The notes under the pieces: model-generated
Databases searched by the model: none
The model's input: the letters and a program-made list of their open reading frames with translations, nothing else
Told to the model about the DNA's origin: nothing
Made by a program: the position numbers and the translations under genes
Part shown: positions 21,943 to 32,609 of the stretch, in pieces
Layout: every line of letters begins with the position of its first letter
How positions within the stretch are numbered: the stretch's first letter is position 1
Source of the DNA: Cladophialophora immunda
Taxonomy: Eukaryota; Ascomycota; Eurotiomycetes; Chaetothyriales; Herpotrichiellaceae
Reading direction: 5' to 3'
Assembly (NCBI RefSeq): GCF_000835495.1
Contig: NW_015622546.1
Span: 1,118,883-1,182,882, forward strand
DNA length: 64,000 bases

Positions 21943-22640
21943 ATTGACTTATCAGAGACTGTGAAGAGTCGTCGAGTAAACCTCAGTTGAACAGTCTTTG
22001 CTCACTTTACAGATTAGAAATCACAAAGGCGAAAAGTATTAGTATTAGTACTTCATATATAAGTATAGTTCGAGCTTAGCTGCCAAGCCAAAGCACCACC
22101 TCTCTGGACCCAGACCGGAATATTAGATAGTCGGGTCACCGGCCGGACAAAGATCATCAGCGCAGGCGTGGAGCAATGGGATTTTCGAGTCTCTGAAGAC
22201 ATCCCCGGAGAAAAACAGTGCCGGTGCGTCCATAGCTCGTCTCCGGATGGTGGAGGGAATTCCCTCTAGGTATTCGCACTGGGCAATATCTCAGCACTAT
22301 TTTCCCGGGGGAAAACCCACGTCTGTTTTAGCGCTCATACCGATTAGGCAAAGTCAAGCAGAGATGAGGAAAGTGTGGCATCGTCAGAATAGGTAAGTAC
22401 CTTATGTACTGTGTCATGTCACGAAGCTGCGTGAAAAGTCTGCGTCGACAGAATCCTAGAATCCTTGAATCTGAGGACAACTCATCCTTGCCCATTGGAA
22501 TTTTCTGCTGATGGACGCCGTCGAGAGAGTTATACCCGAACAGGGCGCCATTAGCGATGGCCATCGCTAGGAGGAAGCCAGCATCGTTGTAGAATAGTCT
22601 TTCGTGCTCCTTGTCGGCTGCCCCGAAGCCAGAGGATCCC
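21943..22640. other. Intergenic, nothing recognised
   Basis: Upstream flank of the SnoaL-like gene. A minus-strand frame (22645-22328, about 105 aa) has no recognisable motif and I do not call it a gene. Confidence 0.35.
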
Positions 22641-23310
22641 ATCACCGTCAGTGTCTATCCATAAATCGTCGACATCAAATCACGTACACGATGTTCTCAG
22701 GATCACGGTTATTCTTTACCTACCGCTAGTCAACCTTATACACAAGTCTCCAGCCACGGCTGTTCTTATTGGCACCGTCACGCCACAAGACGAGGTCGAC
22801 GTCCTAGACTAGGTCAGCTCGAAAGTCGACCAAAGTCCAACCATAAAACATACCTTATACCGTAGTCCGTCCATGAAAAATGCGCTGAACCGGACCCGAT
22901 CCAGTAGTAGACGTGGATTAGGAACGTGATCTAGACTTGGTATCGCCCGTGGATAAATATGAGGTCGTCGTACGTCCAGAGCGCGAGGAGGATACGGATT
23001 AGGTCTCGAACGGTAAAGTACGGAATGTAGAGAACTTATTCCGTTAGTGGATATCCTATAAGTATAGCGCTCTTCGCTAATAGGCCTTCGACACCCTACT
23101 AATACCTATAATACCCACCAAACTTAAGAGGGTCTTTAGTTAGTTAAAGAGGATAGTTATAGACGATCGTAATCGTCTCGCGGTGTTGTCGTTTGAAGCC
23201 GCGCAATGCCTTAAACACTAGGATAGCTGGGGACTATACCGTATTGGGAAGTCCGGAGCGGAATAATATTACTCCAGCTAATTAGATTATAGGGTTTCGA
23301 TTCAATCGTC
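22640..23310. repeat. RIP-like degenerate repeat
   Basis: The stretch is dense in TAG, CTA and TACG words (for example near 23030-23180) and has no usable reading frame. Its composition resembles the other mutated repeats at 32-34 and 39-40 kb. The element type cannot be identified by eye. Confidence 0.5.
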
Positions 23311-23372
23311 ATCGATCGATCGACTACCTTGGAATGCCAAGAAAATATCGATCGATCGATTCATCAATCGAT
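23310..23372. repeat. ATCG-rich simple repeat
   Basis: Two runs of ATCGATCGATCGA with interspersed ATCG words (about 23311-23321 and 23346-23372) flank a short unique spacer. It is a palindrome-rich low-complexity tract with no gene. Confidence 0.7.
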
Positions 23373-23534
23373 TCCTGGCAACACTGGTCAATACATCAAT
23401 TCCACCATTGAGTACGCAGTATCACGCCTGACTGTGCGTTACCTTGGCAGTCCGAGGGCCGGAGAAAATTACAATCGATCCCATCAAAGAAAGCCGTTCC
23501 GGGCCATTCCAAACCATCGCCAGCCACGCTACTC

Positions 23535-23690
23535 AGCACAACAGTTCCAGCTCGCCACAAAATCGATGCCTCAGCTCGCCACAAGTCGACATTCCAGCTC
23601 ACCGCAAAATCGATGCATTACCTCGCCGCAAATTGATGCCTCAGCTGCTACCAAACCGACATTCCAGCTCGCCACAAAATTCAACCCCTG
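23535..23690. repeat. Degenerate minisatellite, about 22-36-bp units
   Basis: Units resembling CAGCTCGCCACAAAATCGAT recur about six times (for example starting near 23546, 23573, 23605 and 23667), with variants in which the central bases differ. An open frame of 171 aa crosses the array (23329-23844) but is a by-product of the repeat and shows no domain. Confidence 0.7.
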
Positions 23691-24116
23691 GAGGTTGCGT
23701 AAGCTGCCGAACTCCCTGTTACAGCCATCCGCATATTATTGGTTCCAACGCCTGCATGAGCGAGAATTTCAAGCGAATACTATGGACTACATGCAATGCA
23801 GAAGAACCTCTCGTCTTCAGCTAAAACTACAGTTACCTGCTTAGCCTCATATCTGATTACCATTTTGCGACAATCTCCCTGGATCAGCGGATGTACAACC
23901 TTTCGAACGAGCATGATATATGCTTATATGCGCTCAGCCGCATCCACACTATCCTTCTACCGGTGGACGCGTGGCATGTGCCTACTACTTCTTTCGTTGG
24001 TCACGCAATGAACAAGTCAGTCCTCGCTTGTGGATACGGAGCGCTTCTAGACTTCGATGAAGAGCTGAAACCGAAGGTCGTCAGTGCCTCGAGATGGTAA
24101 GAAACCTTCTAGAAAG

Positions 24117-24126
24117 GTATTTAAAG
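24117..24126 (+). promoter_or_regulatory. Possible TATA element
   Basis: The sequence TATTTAAAGA lies about 125 bp before the ATG of the small gene at 24251. It is followed by a pyrimidine-rich, C/A-rich leader typical of highly expressed fungal genes (TCTCTCCCTTTCCTC and CCACCACAATG). Confidence 0.4.
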
Positions 24127-24250
24127 AGATCACTTCTCTCCCTTTCCTCAGTATCCATTTACCCAAACACCACAAGTATCTTAAACTCACACAAAAAGCC
24201 GATCACAGTCTTGAGAACCAGTCTTTACTCCGTCTCAGCTCTCCACCACA

Positions 24251-24556
24251 ATGTCCAACAAAATCCCAATCTTCATCGAGAACCGCAAGAATCAAGGCAT
24301 TAACCCCAACACTACCGCTCAACTCCCCAATGACGGCATCCTGAGAAATTTCGAGGACCTTGAGCGCCAACCAAAGTTTAGCCCGATCCTTGCAACCCAC
24401 CTCACACATAATACTCCGGGCGTGACGGTTTCGATCTCGGGTGGATCAATGGTCGGGGTTTATGATCTCAAGACCAATATTATTACAGACATCACGCGTG
24501 GTGGTGGACCGATTGATATTTCTAAGTGGAGTGTGATAGCGAACAAGCATCAGTAA
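24251..24556 (+). CDS. Small hypothetical protein (101 aa)
   Basis: A single-exon frame with a strong fungal start context (ccaccacaATG). The protein is soluble, with no signal peptide or membrane span. An N-terminal Asn/Thr-rich part (IPIFIENRKNQGINPNTTA) leads into a glycine-containing C-terminal half (VTVSISGGSMVGVYDL, ITRGGGPIDISKW). It is not a family I recognise. Codon use and leader look like a genuine expressed gene, unlike the surrounding repeat-rich DNA. Its neighbours give no functional clue. Confidence 0.62.
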   Translation: MSNKIPIFIENRKNQGINPNTTAQLPNDGILRNFEDLERQPKFSPILATHLTHNTPGVTVSISGGSMVGVYDLKTNIITDITRGGGPIDISKWSVIANKHQ

Positions 24557-25606
24557 AGAGATCGGGGACGGCTATATCCTGAGACAGCTGGGGATAGGGG
24601 AAATGGGTTGGGAGCCATGCGTATGCTCCACAGATTGCTGCTGTCGTTGCATGGAGAACAGAGAAAGTGTTCCTTTTTCTAACGTCAATGGTTTCCGCTC
24701 CTTGAGAGGCTGATGGAGTAGAAGATGAGGAATCAATCGTGTGTCTAGGCACTAGGTAATGGTGGCGAGGATCGAATTCACTCTTTATAACCTCGGGGCA
24801 TCCTAGCCTTCTTCGCCGCTACCCCACGCTAGCACTCTTATCAGTTTCATAAAGTCCCTTTTTTTACAGCCTTGTGGGAGGAAGGAGGTTGTAAAACGTG
24901 TCGTTATTCGCACGCGAATATGGTTTTCACAATGAAACCAGTCTCTTTTATCTGGAGATGCCCTGAAAGAATTGCTCGGAGATTCACTACGTTGTTGAGA
25001 GGTACTTCCACCTGACTCGAGATGTCTGGATATCAGAGATGGCTGCGTCGCTCAATCATGATTCATCGGTCCGAATCTTCCACGCCGAAGATTCAAAAGT
25101 GATCTTCGAATTGGTTGAAGGCTCTTGAATCCTCTGAGGAATGATAACTGAAGCCGTGTAGTGATAAAAGAAGGGGAAGAGAAGGGACATTGCGCAAAAA
25201 GACTCCACCACATAAGCATCTACAAGAGTCATCCATGGCCTTTGATTTACAAAGACAGAACGGCCATAGGGTATGACCGTTTTATTTGCTGTATACTTAC
25301 GCGGCAACGGTTTTCCTTACCATCAGTGGTAGAGAAAGGATAGCAGATCTCGAAAAAGAGAAGCGATTATGGGGAGAAGACTTATGCGTTAAAAAACGGT
25401 TCGATTCTGAGCAGATTAGATTCCTCTGGGCGCCTTATGTTAAGAGACGTGCCCGAATGTCTGGTTCCCTTTATCATTCTTATCACAATTAAGACGCCAG
25501 AGAGTCTTATAGGCGCTAACGTTGATGCCGGGGTTGCCCTAGGCGTGGTGGCCTATACGGAGGACAGGTCCTTGACTCACTCACTCACTCACTTCTGTAG
25601 CCAACC
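24557..25606. other. Intergenic, no gene recognised
   Basis: AT-rich DNA with short frames only. A (TCAC)n run occurs near 25575-25592 just before the 3' end of the MFS gene. Confidence 0.4.
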
Positions 25607-27235
25607 TCACGCTGCCGAGAAACCAAGAAATGATCTCTTTTGCCAGAAAGCCCTCATTCTCTTTCCAAAAACATAGAAAATCGCTCCAAGTGAGTACAAA
25701 CCAACAATGATACCGCCGACAGCACACCACGTCTTCTTAGGTCCGTCCTTGATGAACCAAGGAACGAACCAGTACCCCATGGTGAAGGGATAGAAGTTCT
25801 TCCACGCGAACAATATAACCTGCGACTCATTTGCCCAGCTACGGTGCGCATCCACCACATAGCCAATGATGGCCGCATTTCCCAGAACAGCACCGCAGTT
25901 GGCGAGAAGCAGCAAGATGGCCAGGCCAATCCAGTGGACGTGCGTCGTATAAGCCCAACCCCAGCCAATGAACCCAACACCCGCAATGATGAGCGCGGGG
26001 AAGAGCATGACGAGTCGAAACTCGGGCTCGAAGACATTCCTGTTGCGCCTTGCCATGAACTTGGAAATTGGATCAATCGTCGCAATCCCGATACACACAG
26101 CAATGGTTATCCCAATCCACGCTGCGATGTACAGGTTTGCGAGACCAGTCGGGCTGAAGTTGTATGGTGGTGGTGCCAATTCCAGCGCCAATGTGAAGGA
26201 AATACCAACAGACCATGCCATAGGCAATGCCGCGATCGAAGCCCACAGAATTGTCGGATGCAACGCCAAGCTGAAGGTTCGAATGGTCGACTTGAGGATA
26301 TTCTCATGGCCAATGACCCCCTGCCATGGATTGACCCATTGCAAATATGTCTTCGGGCGTTCTTCAGCCCCTGATCCTGGTGCCGGTCTCTCCGGCTGAA
26401 CGGTGCTAGCCATTTCTTTGTGGTCGTAGTCCGCCGTATGCACCTTCTCTAGGATAACCTCTTCAGCAACGTGTGCCAGCGGATCCACATGGTTTCGTCC
26501 AAACCCGGGCTCGCGCACGAAGAAAATGAGGGCAACCAGGATAACAGCTTCTGCAATGGCCAGACCGCCAAAACACCATTCAATTCCCGAATGCAGCACG
26601 ATCTGCGTTCCGATCGGGACTCCCAAGAAGACACCCGTCTGCAGGCACAAGAGGAACAACGTCACGCGGCTGCCACGCTCATGCACGAAGAACAGATCTG
26701 GGATCATAGCCAGGGACAAAGCTTCATAGGCTCCTTGGCCGATGCCAGACAAGCAACGCGCGCCCATCATGCTGTTGTACGTTGTCGCGCGAGCGGCCCA
26801 GATATCTGCTGCAACGAGCGTGGCCGTGCCGAAGATGTATATGATGCGTTTGCCGTACTTGATCGCCAATGGACCATAGAATATAATACAAGCACCAATG
26901 ACGAGAAGGAGATACGAAGACAGTTGTGCGATGTCGTTGACTGTCTTGTCCCATTCGGCGGCCAGGTCGAGCGTGATGGGGGTGAGAATGGGTCCGTGAA
27001 TGCCCGAAAAGACCGTGCCCAGGATGATTATCCAGTACATCAAGTCGCGGCGCCACAGCGGCAGGTTCAAAATGTCGTTGGGCGAATCGGATGGCTGAGG
27101 CGCCAGGACAATTTTGCCGTCTTTACTGTGCTTGAGGTGTGCGGTGTTTTCGACAGAGACATTGGCATCGTCGAAGAGCTGGATGCTGCCCTGGACTACT
27201 TCCGTGGAGGAAGGTTCAAGCACGCCAAAACCCAT
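25607..27235 (-). CDS. MFS transporter, DHA1/HOL1-like
   Basis: An intronless 542-aa frame starting at ATG 27235. The N-terminal cytosolic region (about 60 aa) ends in DILNLPLWRRDLMYW, the usual lead-in of fungal HOL1-type drug:proton antiporters. About 12 membrane segments follow in two six-helix halves. The motif GARCLSGIGQGAYEALSL corresponds to the helix 4-5 region, and a large hydrophilic loop (residues about 260-315, with AEERPKTYLQWVNPW) sits between the halves. The segment LANCGAVLGNAAIIGYVVDA is typical of the second half. It is probably an efflux or polyamine/drug transporter of the plasma membrane. It is divergent from a P450 650 bp away, suggesting co-regulation. It looks fully intact. 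Confidence 0.88.
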   Translation of the reverse strand: MGFGVLEPSSTEVVQGSIQLFDDANVSVENTAHLKHSKDGKIVLAPQPSDSPNDILNLPLWRRDLMYWIIILGTVFSGIHGPILTPITLDLAAEWDKTVNDIAQLSSYLLLVIGACIIFYGPLAIKYGKRIIYIFGTATLVAADIWAARATTYNSMMGARCLSGIGQGAYEALSLAMIPDLFFVHERGSRVTLFLLCLQTGVFLGVPIGTQIVLHSGIEWCFGGLAIAEAVILVALIFFVREPGFGRNHVDPLAHVAEEVILEKVHTADYDHKEMASTVQPERPAPGSGAEERPKTYLQWVNPWQGVIGHENILKSTIRTFSLALHPTILWASIAALPMAWSVGISFTLALELAPPPYNFSPTGLANLYIAAWIGITIAVCIGIATIDPISKFMARRNRNVFEPEFRLVMLFPALIIAGVGFIGWGWAYTTHVHWIGLAILLLLANCGAVLGNAAIIGYVVDAHRSWANESQVILFAWKNFYPFTMGYWFVPWFIKDGPKKTWCAVGGIIVGLYSLGAIFYVFGKRMRAFWQKRSFLGFSAA

Positions 27236-27882
27236 AATGCCTGGCCGAGAGATTCAATGGCTAAGAGATGAAGGCACAACAGCGCAGATGGTTCCAATGT
27301 GGTGGCTTGGCTGGTGAATGCTTGTGGTTCTTGGAAGTGTTCTGATCAGGACTTAGGGGGCTTGTCGCTCGATATACCTGCGAGTAGGATATGCATCGAC
27401 GCGGAGTATTCGGGGTAGCGTGGCCATACCATGCATGCCATGTGGGTTTCCCCAGATGTTTCCCCCTTGGTACCCCGATCCATCGGCGCTGATCGCGGGG
27501 TAGTAACCGAGTTAATCCATCGCATCAAATAGTATCCCTGACTGATATGCTTCCCTTTGTACTTCTCAATTACCCCACCACTCCCCTCGTTTCCTATTTG
27601 AGCGAACAATATCTAGTGTCGATGTGGGGTTCAGGCGCTTTCGTGGAAATCGTGGTAGCAAGCATCCCGTATCGTTATGCTTAGAAGCGTTCGACGAAGT
27701 CGGAGAGGAAGTTGAGACTTTGGAGACCGTTGGAGGAGAAAAAATCCTGTTGCTGCCCCTTGATCTTATGACCCCTTTTGTGCAAGCACCACTGAGGCCC
27801 GCGACCACGGTATCGAGTGATCAGAAAGACCCGGTGAATCTGCCTGGCACGACAGCCCGTCGTGCTCTCTACAGTCTACGCC
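27236..27882. promoter_or_regulatory. Shared promoter region of divergent MFS and P450 genes
   Basis: This 647-bp interval lies between the divergent ATGs at 27235 (minus) and 27883 (plus). Frames on both strands here have no domain. No specific regulator site could be assigned. Confidence 0.5.
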
Positions 27883-29728
27883 ATGACATTATTGTTGAGT
27901 GCTACTCATGGCATCCCCGTATATGCTTACGCTGCCACTTGTGTGCTGCTGCTCGGAGCGGTCGCCACTATCTACCATGTCCTCGCTCTTGGAAGACCCA
28001 GAATCCCCAAAGGGTTGCGAGCCGTTCCCTCGCCACCTGGCGCACGACTCTTCAGCGGCCATTCACACCTCTACACTGGCAAAGTAGGAAACAATCCGAG
28101 CGAGTCCCAACTAGTCAAATGGGCCGAAGAGTTTGGCGAGATCTATCAGATTCAGATGGGAACCCAGCGTTGGGTCGTCCTCAGCTCTCCCGAGGCTATC
28201 AAAGTGAGTCCCGCTCGTTCCAGATCACACTGCACCAGAAACTCATGGAGGTCACAGGAAGTCTTTGATAGGCAAGGTACCTTGACATCAAGCAGAGCTG
28301 TCAATCGTGTTGCTATGGGTGTACTATCTGGTGGCTACCGTATGCTATTCATGGTACATACGGCCCTTGGATCACATCTTGCCAATACTTATGTGTGTTT
28401 TCATACAGCCATACGGAAAAGAATGGCGCGACATTCGTGCTATCGTCCATCGTTGCTTGACAGTCAAATCTGCAGATGGCATGAAACCTTCACAAGACCT
28501 CGAATCTCGACGTTATCTCTACGATCTCCTGACCGAGCCTGCCAACTTCTGGAACCACGTCAAACGGTACTCGACAAGCGTAATCATGTATGCAACGTAT
28601 GGCAGACGGGTCGTTACCGTCGATGATCCGGTCCTCCATGATATATATACCGAGACAGGGATATTCGCAGAGTGCTTTGGACAGCTCCATTTGGTTGACC
28701 AGTATCCAATCCTGGAAAAGTTACCCAAGTCTCTACAGTGGTGGCGCAAGAAGTACGAGCCTTATCATCAGAAGGAGCTGCAACTCTGGCTCGGGTTGTG
28801 GAATGCCTTGAAGAACCAGATGGCTAAGGGAATTCGCACGGGATGTTTCGCAGAGAAATTTATGGAGGTTGACTATCCGAAGATGGGTATCTCGGAAAAC
28901 CAGGCAGCCTATGTCGCCGGGACGATGATTGAGGCTGGGAGTGGTATACATGACCTCCCTGGATCTAAACGAGGTGGTGTTACTGACGATGAGCGATAGA
29001 TACCACCCAACTTACACTCAACAGTTTGATCTTGGGACTTGTCGCGTTTCCAGAAACAGTCGAAAAGGCACACAAAGAGCTAGATCAAGTTGTCGGCCAC
29101 CGGATGCCGACGTTTGAAGATTTCAACCGGCTGCCGTATATTCGTGCTATGGTCAAGGAGGTGCTGAGATGGCGCACTGCTTCAAATGATCATTTTCAAC
29201 ACGTTAGCACGGTCAGTCTCCCCGTCTTTCTTCATCGCTCATGGCTGAATTGATATCCAGGGTGATGTCGTCTACAAAGACTACTTCATTCCCGCAGGCT
29301 CATGCATTGTGGGCAACGTATGGGCTCTGAACTTCGACCCCGTCATGTTTCCCGACCCTCAACGCTTCTATCCAGATCGATACTTGGGCACAGTAGCCAA
29401 TGACTTGACTGCTGGCGAGTGCATCAATGTGCAGGATCCTCGACAGCGTGATCACTGGGGGTTTGGCGCGGGACGACGTGTCTGCGCCGGATATAATTTG
29501 GCGGAGAACTCGTTATTTATACTCACAGCGCGGCTGCTGTGGGCATTTGATGTCAAGGCGCCGATAGACAAAGCTACCGGGAAGCCGCTGGAGTATGATC
29601 TGTGGGACTTTCCGGCGACGAATATGTTTGGTCCCAATCCCTTCAGGGCGGACTTCAAGGTCAGAGATGCTGGGAGAGAGAGCCAAATTCTCGCTGCTTT
29701 GGACATGTTCAAGAGTGACTTTAGTTGA
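27883..29728 (+). pseudogene. Cytochrome P450 with probable I-helix frame lesion
   Basis: Exons 27883-28203, 28258-28353 and 28409 to about 28942, then 29025-29211 and 29261-29728. An N-terminal anchor (YAYAATCVLLLGAVATIY) and the IPKGLRAVPSPPGARLFSGH hinge are present. The family pattern continues with EVFDRQ, YGKEWRDIRAIVHRC and AAYVAGTMIEAGSG. ExxR (KEVLRWR) and the heme loop FGAGRRVCAG, with the ligand Cys, are intact near 29461. Between 28942 and 29025 no GT-AG intron joins the frames: the upstream exon ends in phase 1 or 0, while LILGLVAFPETVEKA needs phase 2. The A-G-x-[D/E]-T-T oxygen-activation motif is not readable (AGSGIHDL). A small indel there is the simplest reading. It may alternatively be a sequencing error. 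Nearest type: CYP of secondary metabolism. Confidence 0.72.
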
Positions 29729-30182
29729 GTCGGTGCTGAGTCAAGACTCAAGACCTTGATGGGGGCTGAAAACTGGAAATCAAAAGATCAGAGGCGGGCA
29801 AGCTCTGAATATGATGCTGAGAATTGCTGCCATTCCAAGCCGTGGATGTGGATCGTGTCCTTACAGTATGGAATACCAAACGCGAGTCAGTCGCAACAGA
29901 GTCACTCCAACCCTATTGGCTAGTGCACAACCCTTCGAAAGCGGTGCTTGAAGGCCGCCTTTCCTGGTTGTAGTACAAATTTGTACGGGAGGCGGGAGGC
30001 AGAAGTCATGGAGAGGGCCAGGAAGTGGACTGACCTCTTTTTCCCGCCCTGTCTTTGGAGCTGTAAAATGTAGTCCATCTTGCGGTGTCGTTGAAGCGCA
30101 TAAGACCTTGCTTCGGTGAATACTCAATACAATCCTCCGTGTTGACCAGGCATTTCGCATCCGCATGTTTCTAGACATCACA
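29729..30182. other. Intergenic, nothing recognised
   Basis: The 3' flank of the P450; no convincing frame or repeat was seen. Confidence 0.4.
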
Positions 30183-30504
30183 TCAAACCCGACATTGTTC
30201 CAGGTCCGCCATTACCTTGGCACATTGCTCTCTCTGCACACTCAGACCGATCTCGGTATCCTTGCAATCCATATGGAGACATGCCATGAGCGCCTGCTCA
30301 TAGATTTCACCGCATCGCTCTCGGAGTCTCGGAACATAATAGTTTTGTACGTGTCGTCTCAAACCGTACGGGTCCAAACGGTCGTCGAACATTCCGTCCT
30401 CCTTCAGCAGTCCTTCTAACGACCTCCAAGACTCCAATTTCGAGTAACACAGGACCGAGGGAATATATATCGTAAGTGTGACGGGAACGCCGCTCTTTTT
30501 TCAA
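30183..30504 (-). pseudogene. Protein-kinase-like C-terminal fragment
   Basis: The minus strand reads RHTYDIYSLGPVLLEIG. After a one-base shift near 30440 it continues SWRSLEGLLKEDGMFDDRLD, then VPRLRERCGEIYEQALMACL, ending at TAG/stop 30183. DIYSLGxVLLEIG is the helix-F region of fungal kinase-like proteins of the HET-s/HeLo-associated and similar groups, and the C-terminal segment resembles their last lobe. The N-lobe and catalytic loop are missing. This is a relic, not a functional gene. Confidence 0.62.
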
Positions 30505-30756
30505 TCTTTTGTCTATTAGGTAGAGTTACGGGGAGCAAGTAAGTCACCGCACCGTAGTTTGTGGTCATTGGTTGCTCGCAGTTTAACGGGGATTTTACGC
30601 GTCTCGATGTCTGGACCGCCCATTTTGCCTAATCAGATTTCTTGCTCTCAGTACGGCGTACGATTCAACCGCGCACCCTGTCGCACTGCCAGAGAGCAAG
30701 GTTACAACATAAGGGCAGGGAATCTGCCAGATTTTTTACGCCCGTCTGAAACAGAT

Positions 30757-31095
30757 GCCTAGCCGAGAGGCAGGTATAGCAGATTAGGCCCCCAGTTTGT
30801 TTGCTCAGTTATGCTCGGCCAAAGGCTCAGTTAAAGCTCAGATTAAAGCAGCCTTCGCTCACCCTCCAGGCTCAAACCATAAATGGCAATTAGGTTTTTC
30901 GTTCTCGAGTAAGATAGGTAGTTCGGCGAAAGGAGCCAGATTAGGCTCCCCTACTCTCGGCTTAGGGAGGCTCAGGGAGCTACTTAGCCACGTTCACCCC
31001 AGGCTTGGAAGCATACTTAGTCGTGCTCAGTCGTGCTCAGTGTGCTTAGTACTGAGCGCCTTGATTTGGACTGAGCACTGCTAAGCACACCACGT
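30757..31095. repeat. GCTCAG-rich dispersed repeat, copy 1
   Basis: The segment 30824-30867 matches 41902-41945 at 38 of 44 positions, sharing GGCTCAGTT and CCTTCGCTCACCCTC. Both copies begin with a similar ATGCCTAG...GATT segment further upstream. The 3' part here (about 31010-31095) has direct repeats of GTGCTCAGTC and inverted words (TGTGCTTAG/CTAAGCACA), suggesting a non-autonomous element. No coding capacity is seen. Confidence 0.6.
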
Positions 31096-31098
31096 GAT

Positions 31099-32330
31099 TC
31101 AGCCTTGCCCCCCGAGGTTGTCCCCTTGCACCGTCCAGGCTCGAGTCAATTGCCTCGACCTATTCTTGACCCTGGCCGTGTCAAAGCGCTGGCATTGAAA
31201 ACACACTGTGCCAATTTGTGCGGAAACAAACCCCGCGACACATCTAGATAGCCCCTTCCGTGGGATCTCTGGTGTCAATTCAAGCTGAAGCTTGCAGGCT
31301 TCTTTGAAATGATCCTCATACTCAAGAGGTAGATGCAATCGTGCGCTGCAAATGAGACAATCCAAGCTTAATCTCGGTCGGCGAGGAGTGTTGACAAAAG
31401 ATTCCAGTTCGAATAAACTGAAAATTGTGATTTCCAGATGTTCAGAGAGCTCTTTCTCGGTTGCGAAGCGGTCTCGACATATAAAATCATTAGGACACCA
31501 AAACAGAAGCCAGACGGCTTCCTTAATCTCACTATTCTGTGAACAAGCTCCCAGTGTATGTGCCAAGGACGAGTTAAGCACCCCTGTTTTCACAGGTATC
31601 TCTGGCTCCGCGAGACATTGGCGTAATTTTGGATAGCATTCGGCCATATAGTTGGAACAGGAGGGGAGTCCACACATCGTCTTCGCGATCTCAAGGGCGC
31701 AGTATGAAACTTTCAAGTTGTCTGTAGTTCCCAAAGTTTCCTGGATATATACAGCCTTTTCAAACAAACGGCGTCGTGATTGTGGTGAATCACAGGACAA
31801 GCATCTCAGACTCTGGGAGAGAAAAACGGGGTCATGCTGCCTGATACTGAGACGTGTATGCTCCCACAGCTCTCGGAGGGTGTCGAAAGAACGATTGCAC
31901 CAGCTTCGTGTACAATTAAACACATTCTCCTTTGGATGGCTTGAGCAAGGTCGGGGAACGTTGCAACCGTATGACTGATTTGTGGACGGGCTTTCAATAA
32001 TTAGCCGAAATAATTCATCAAAAAGAATTTGAAGTATCATACAGCAATTGGAACTTCGTATCTTCAGGGTATGGGGCCCAATGTGGCAGCGGCGTCTCAA
32101 ACCTAATCGTCGCCTCGATTGACTTGAGAGAAACACCCTCCCGGAGAAGGCTACCACTAAACCTGGCTGTTGAAATGGACATGCTTAAGTGCATTCCTGG
32201 ATATGCATATGATTCCCAATCTTCGGCGGTGATCAAGTTCCATAGTTTTAGTTTTCCAGGTGCAGGGCTAAATAACCAAATTGATCGTTGCTTGATGGCA
32301 TTTAGAATTGGGGTATCCTTAAAGGAATGA
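31099..32330 (-). CDS. Ubiquitin-like/C2H2-finger protein, 5'-truncated
   Basis: The long frame (31099-32157) holds finger-like segments: NCTRSWCNRSFDTLRELWEH (C-x4-C-x12-H), CPNDFICRDRFATEKELSEH and LDCLICSARLHLPLEYEDHF. Just upstream, in another frame, LWNLITAEDWESYAYPGMHL followed by SMSI matches the end of the ubiquitin-like domain found at the start of many fungal proteins of this kind. The join between the two frames needs an intron or frameshift near 32150 that I cannot place. Homology stops at about 32330, where RIP-like DNA begins, so the N terminus is missing. The function is unknown. The composition (GC content, codons) is unlike the adjacent AT-rich block. Confidence 0.6.
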
Positions 32331-32506
32331 TCTATAATTTTATAAAGGAAAGATATAATAGTCTTTATAATAGTTATTCTATATCCTTATAAGCCTCGTT
32401 ACTATTATTATAGGAGCTAAGTCTAGATTAGTCTAGTTTAATCTTAGCGTAATTAATAAGAGACCTACTATATTATATACTATATATAATATCTTAGTAG
32501 GTTTTT

Positions 32507-32600
32507 AGGTCGGGTTAGGTTAGGGTTAGGTTAGGACCTTTTAACCTATCTAGTTAACCCGACCTAACCTAAAACCCGCTGCGCTAACCCGACCTATGTT
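32507..32600. repeat. Short inverted GGGTTAGGTT/AACCTAACC segment
   Basis: AGGTCGGGTTAGGTTAGGG and CTAACCCGACCT words occur in inverse orientation around an AT spacer. It resembles interstitial telomere repeats (TTAGGG) but is imperfect and only about 90 bp long. It is part of the RIP-like block. Confidence 0.5.
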
Positions 32601-32609
32601 AGAGCCTAG

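Noticed and set aside
22328..22645. Minus-strand 105-aa frame as a gene
   Set aside because: No domain, no plausible start context or introns, and it borders RIP-like DNA.
23535..23690. CRISPR-like array
   Set aside because: Units are diverged with no regular spacers, and the genome is eukaryotic; it is a minisatellite.
26471..27271. Plus-strand 266-aa frame
   Set aside because: It lies antisense within the intact MFS gene and has no domain features.
32507..32600. True chromosome end or telomere insertion
   Set aside because: TTAGGG-like words are few, imperfect and in inverted orientation inside RIP-like DNA, and genes lie on both sides.
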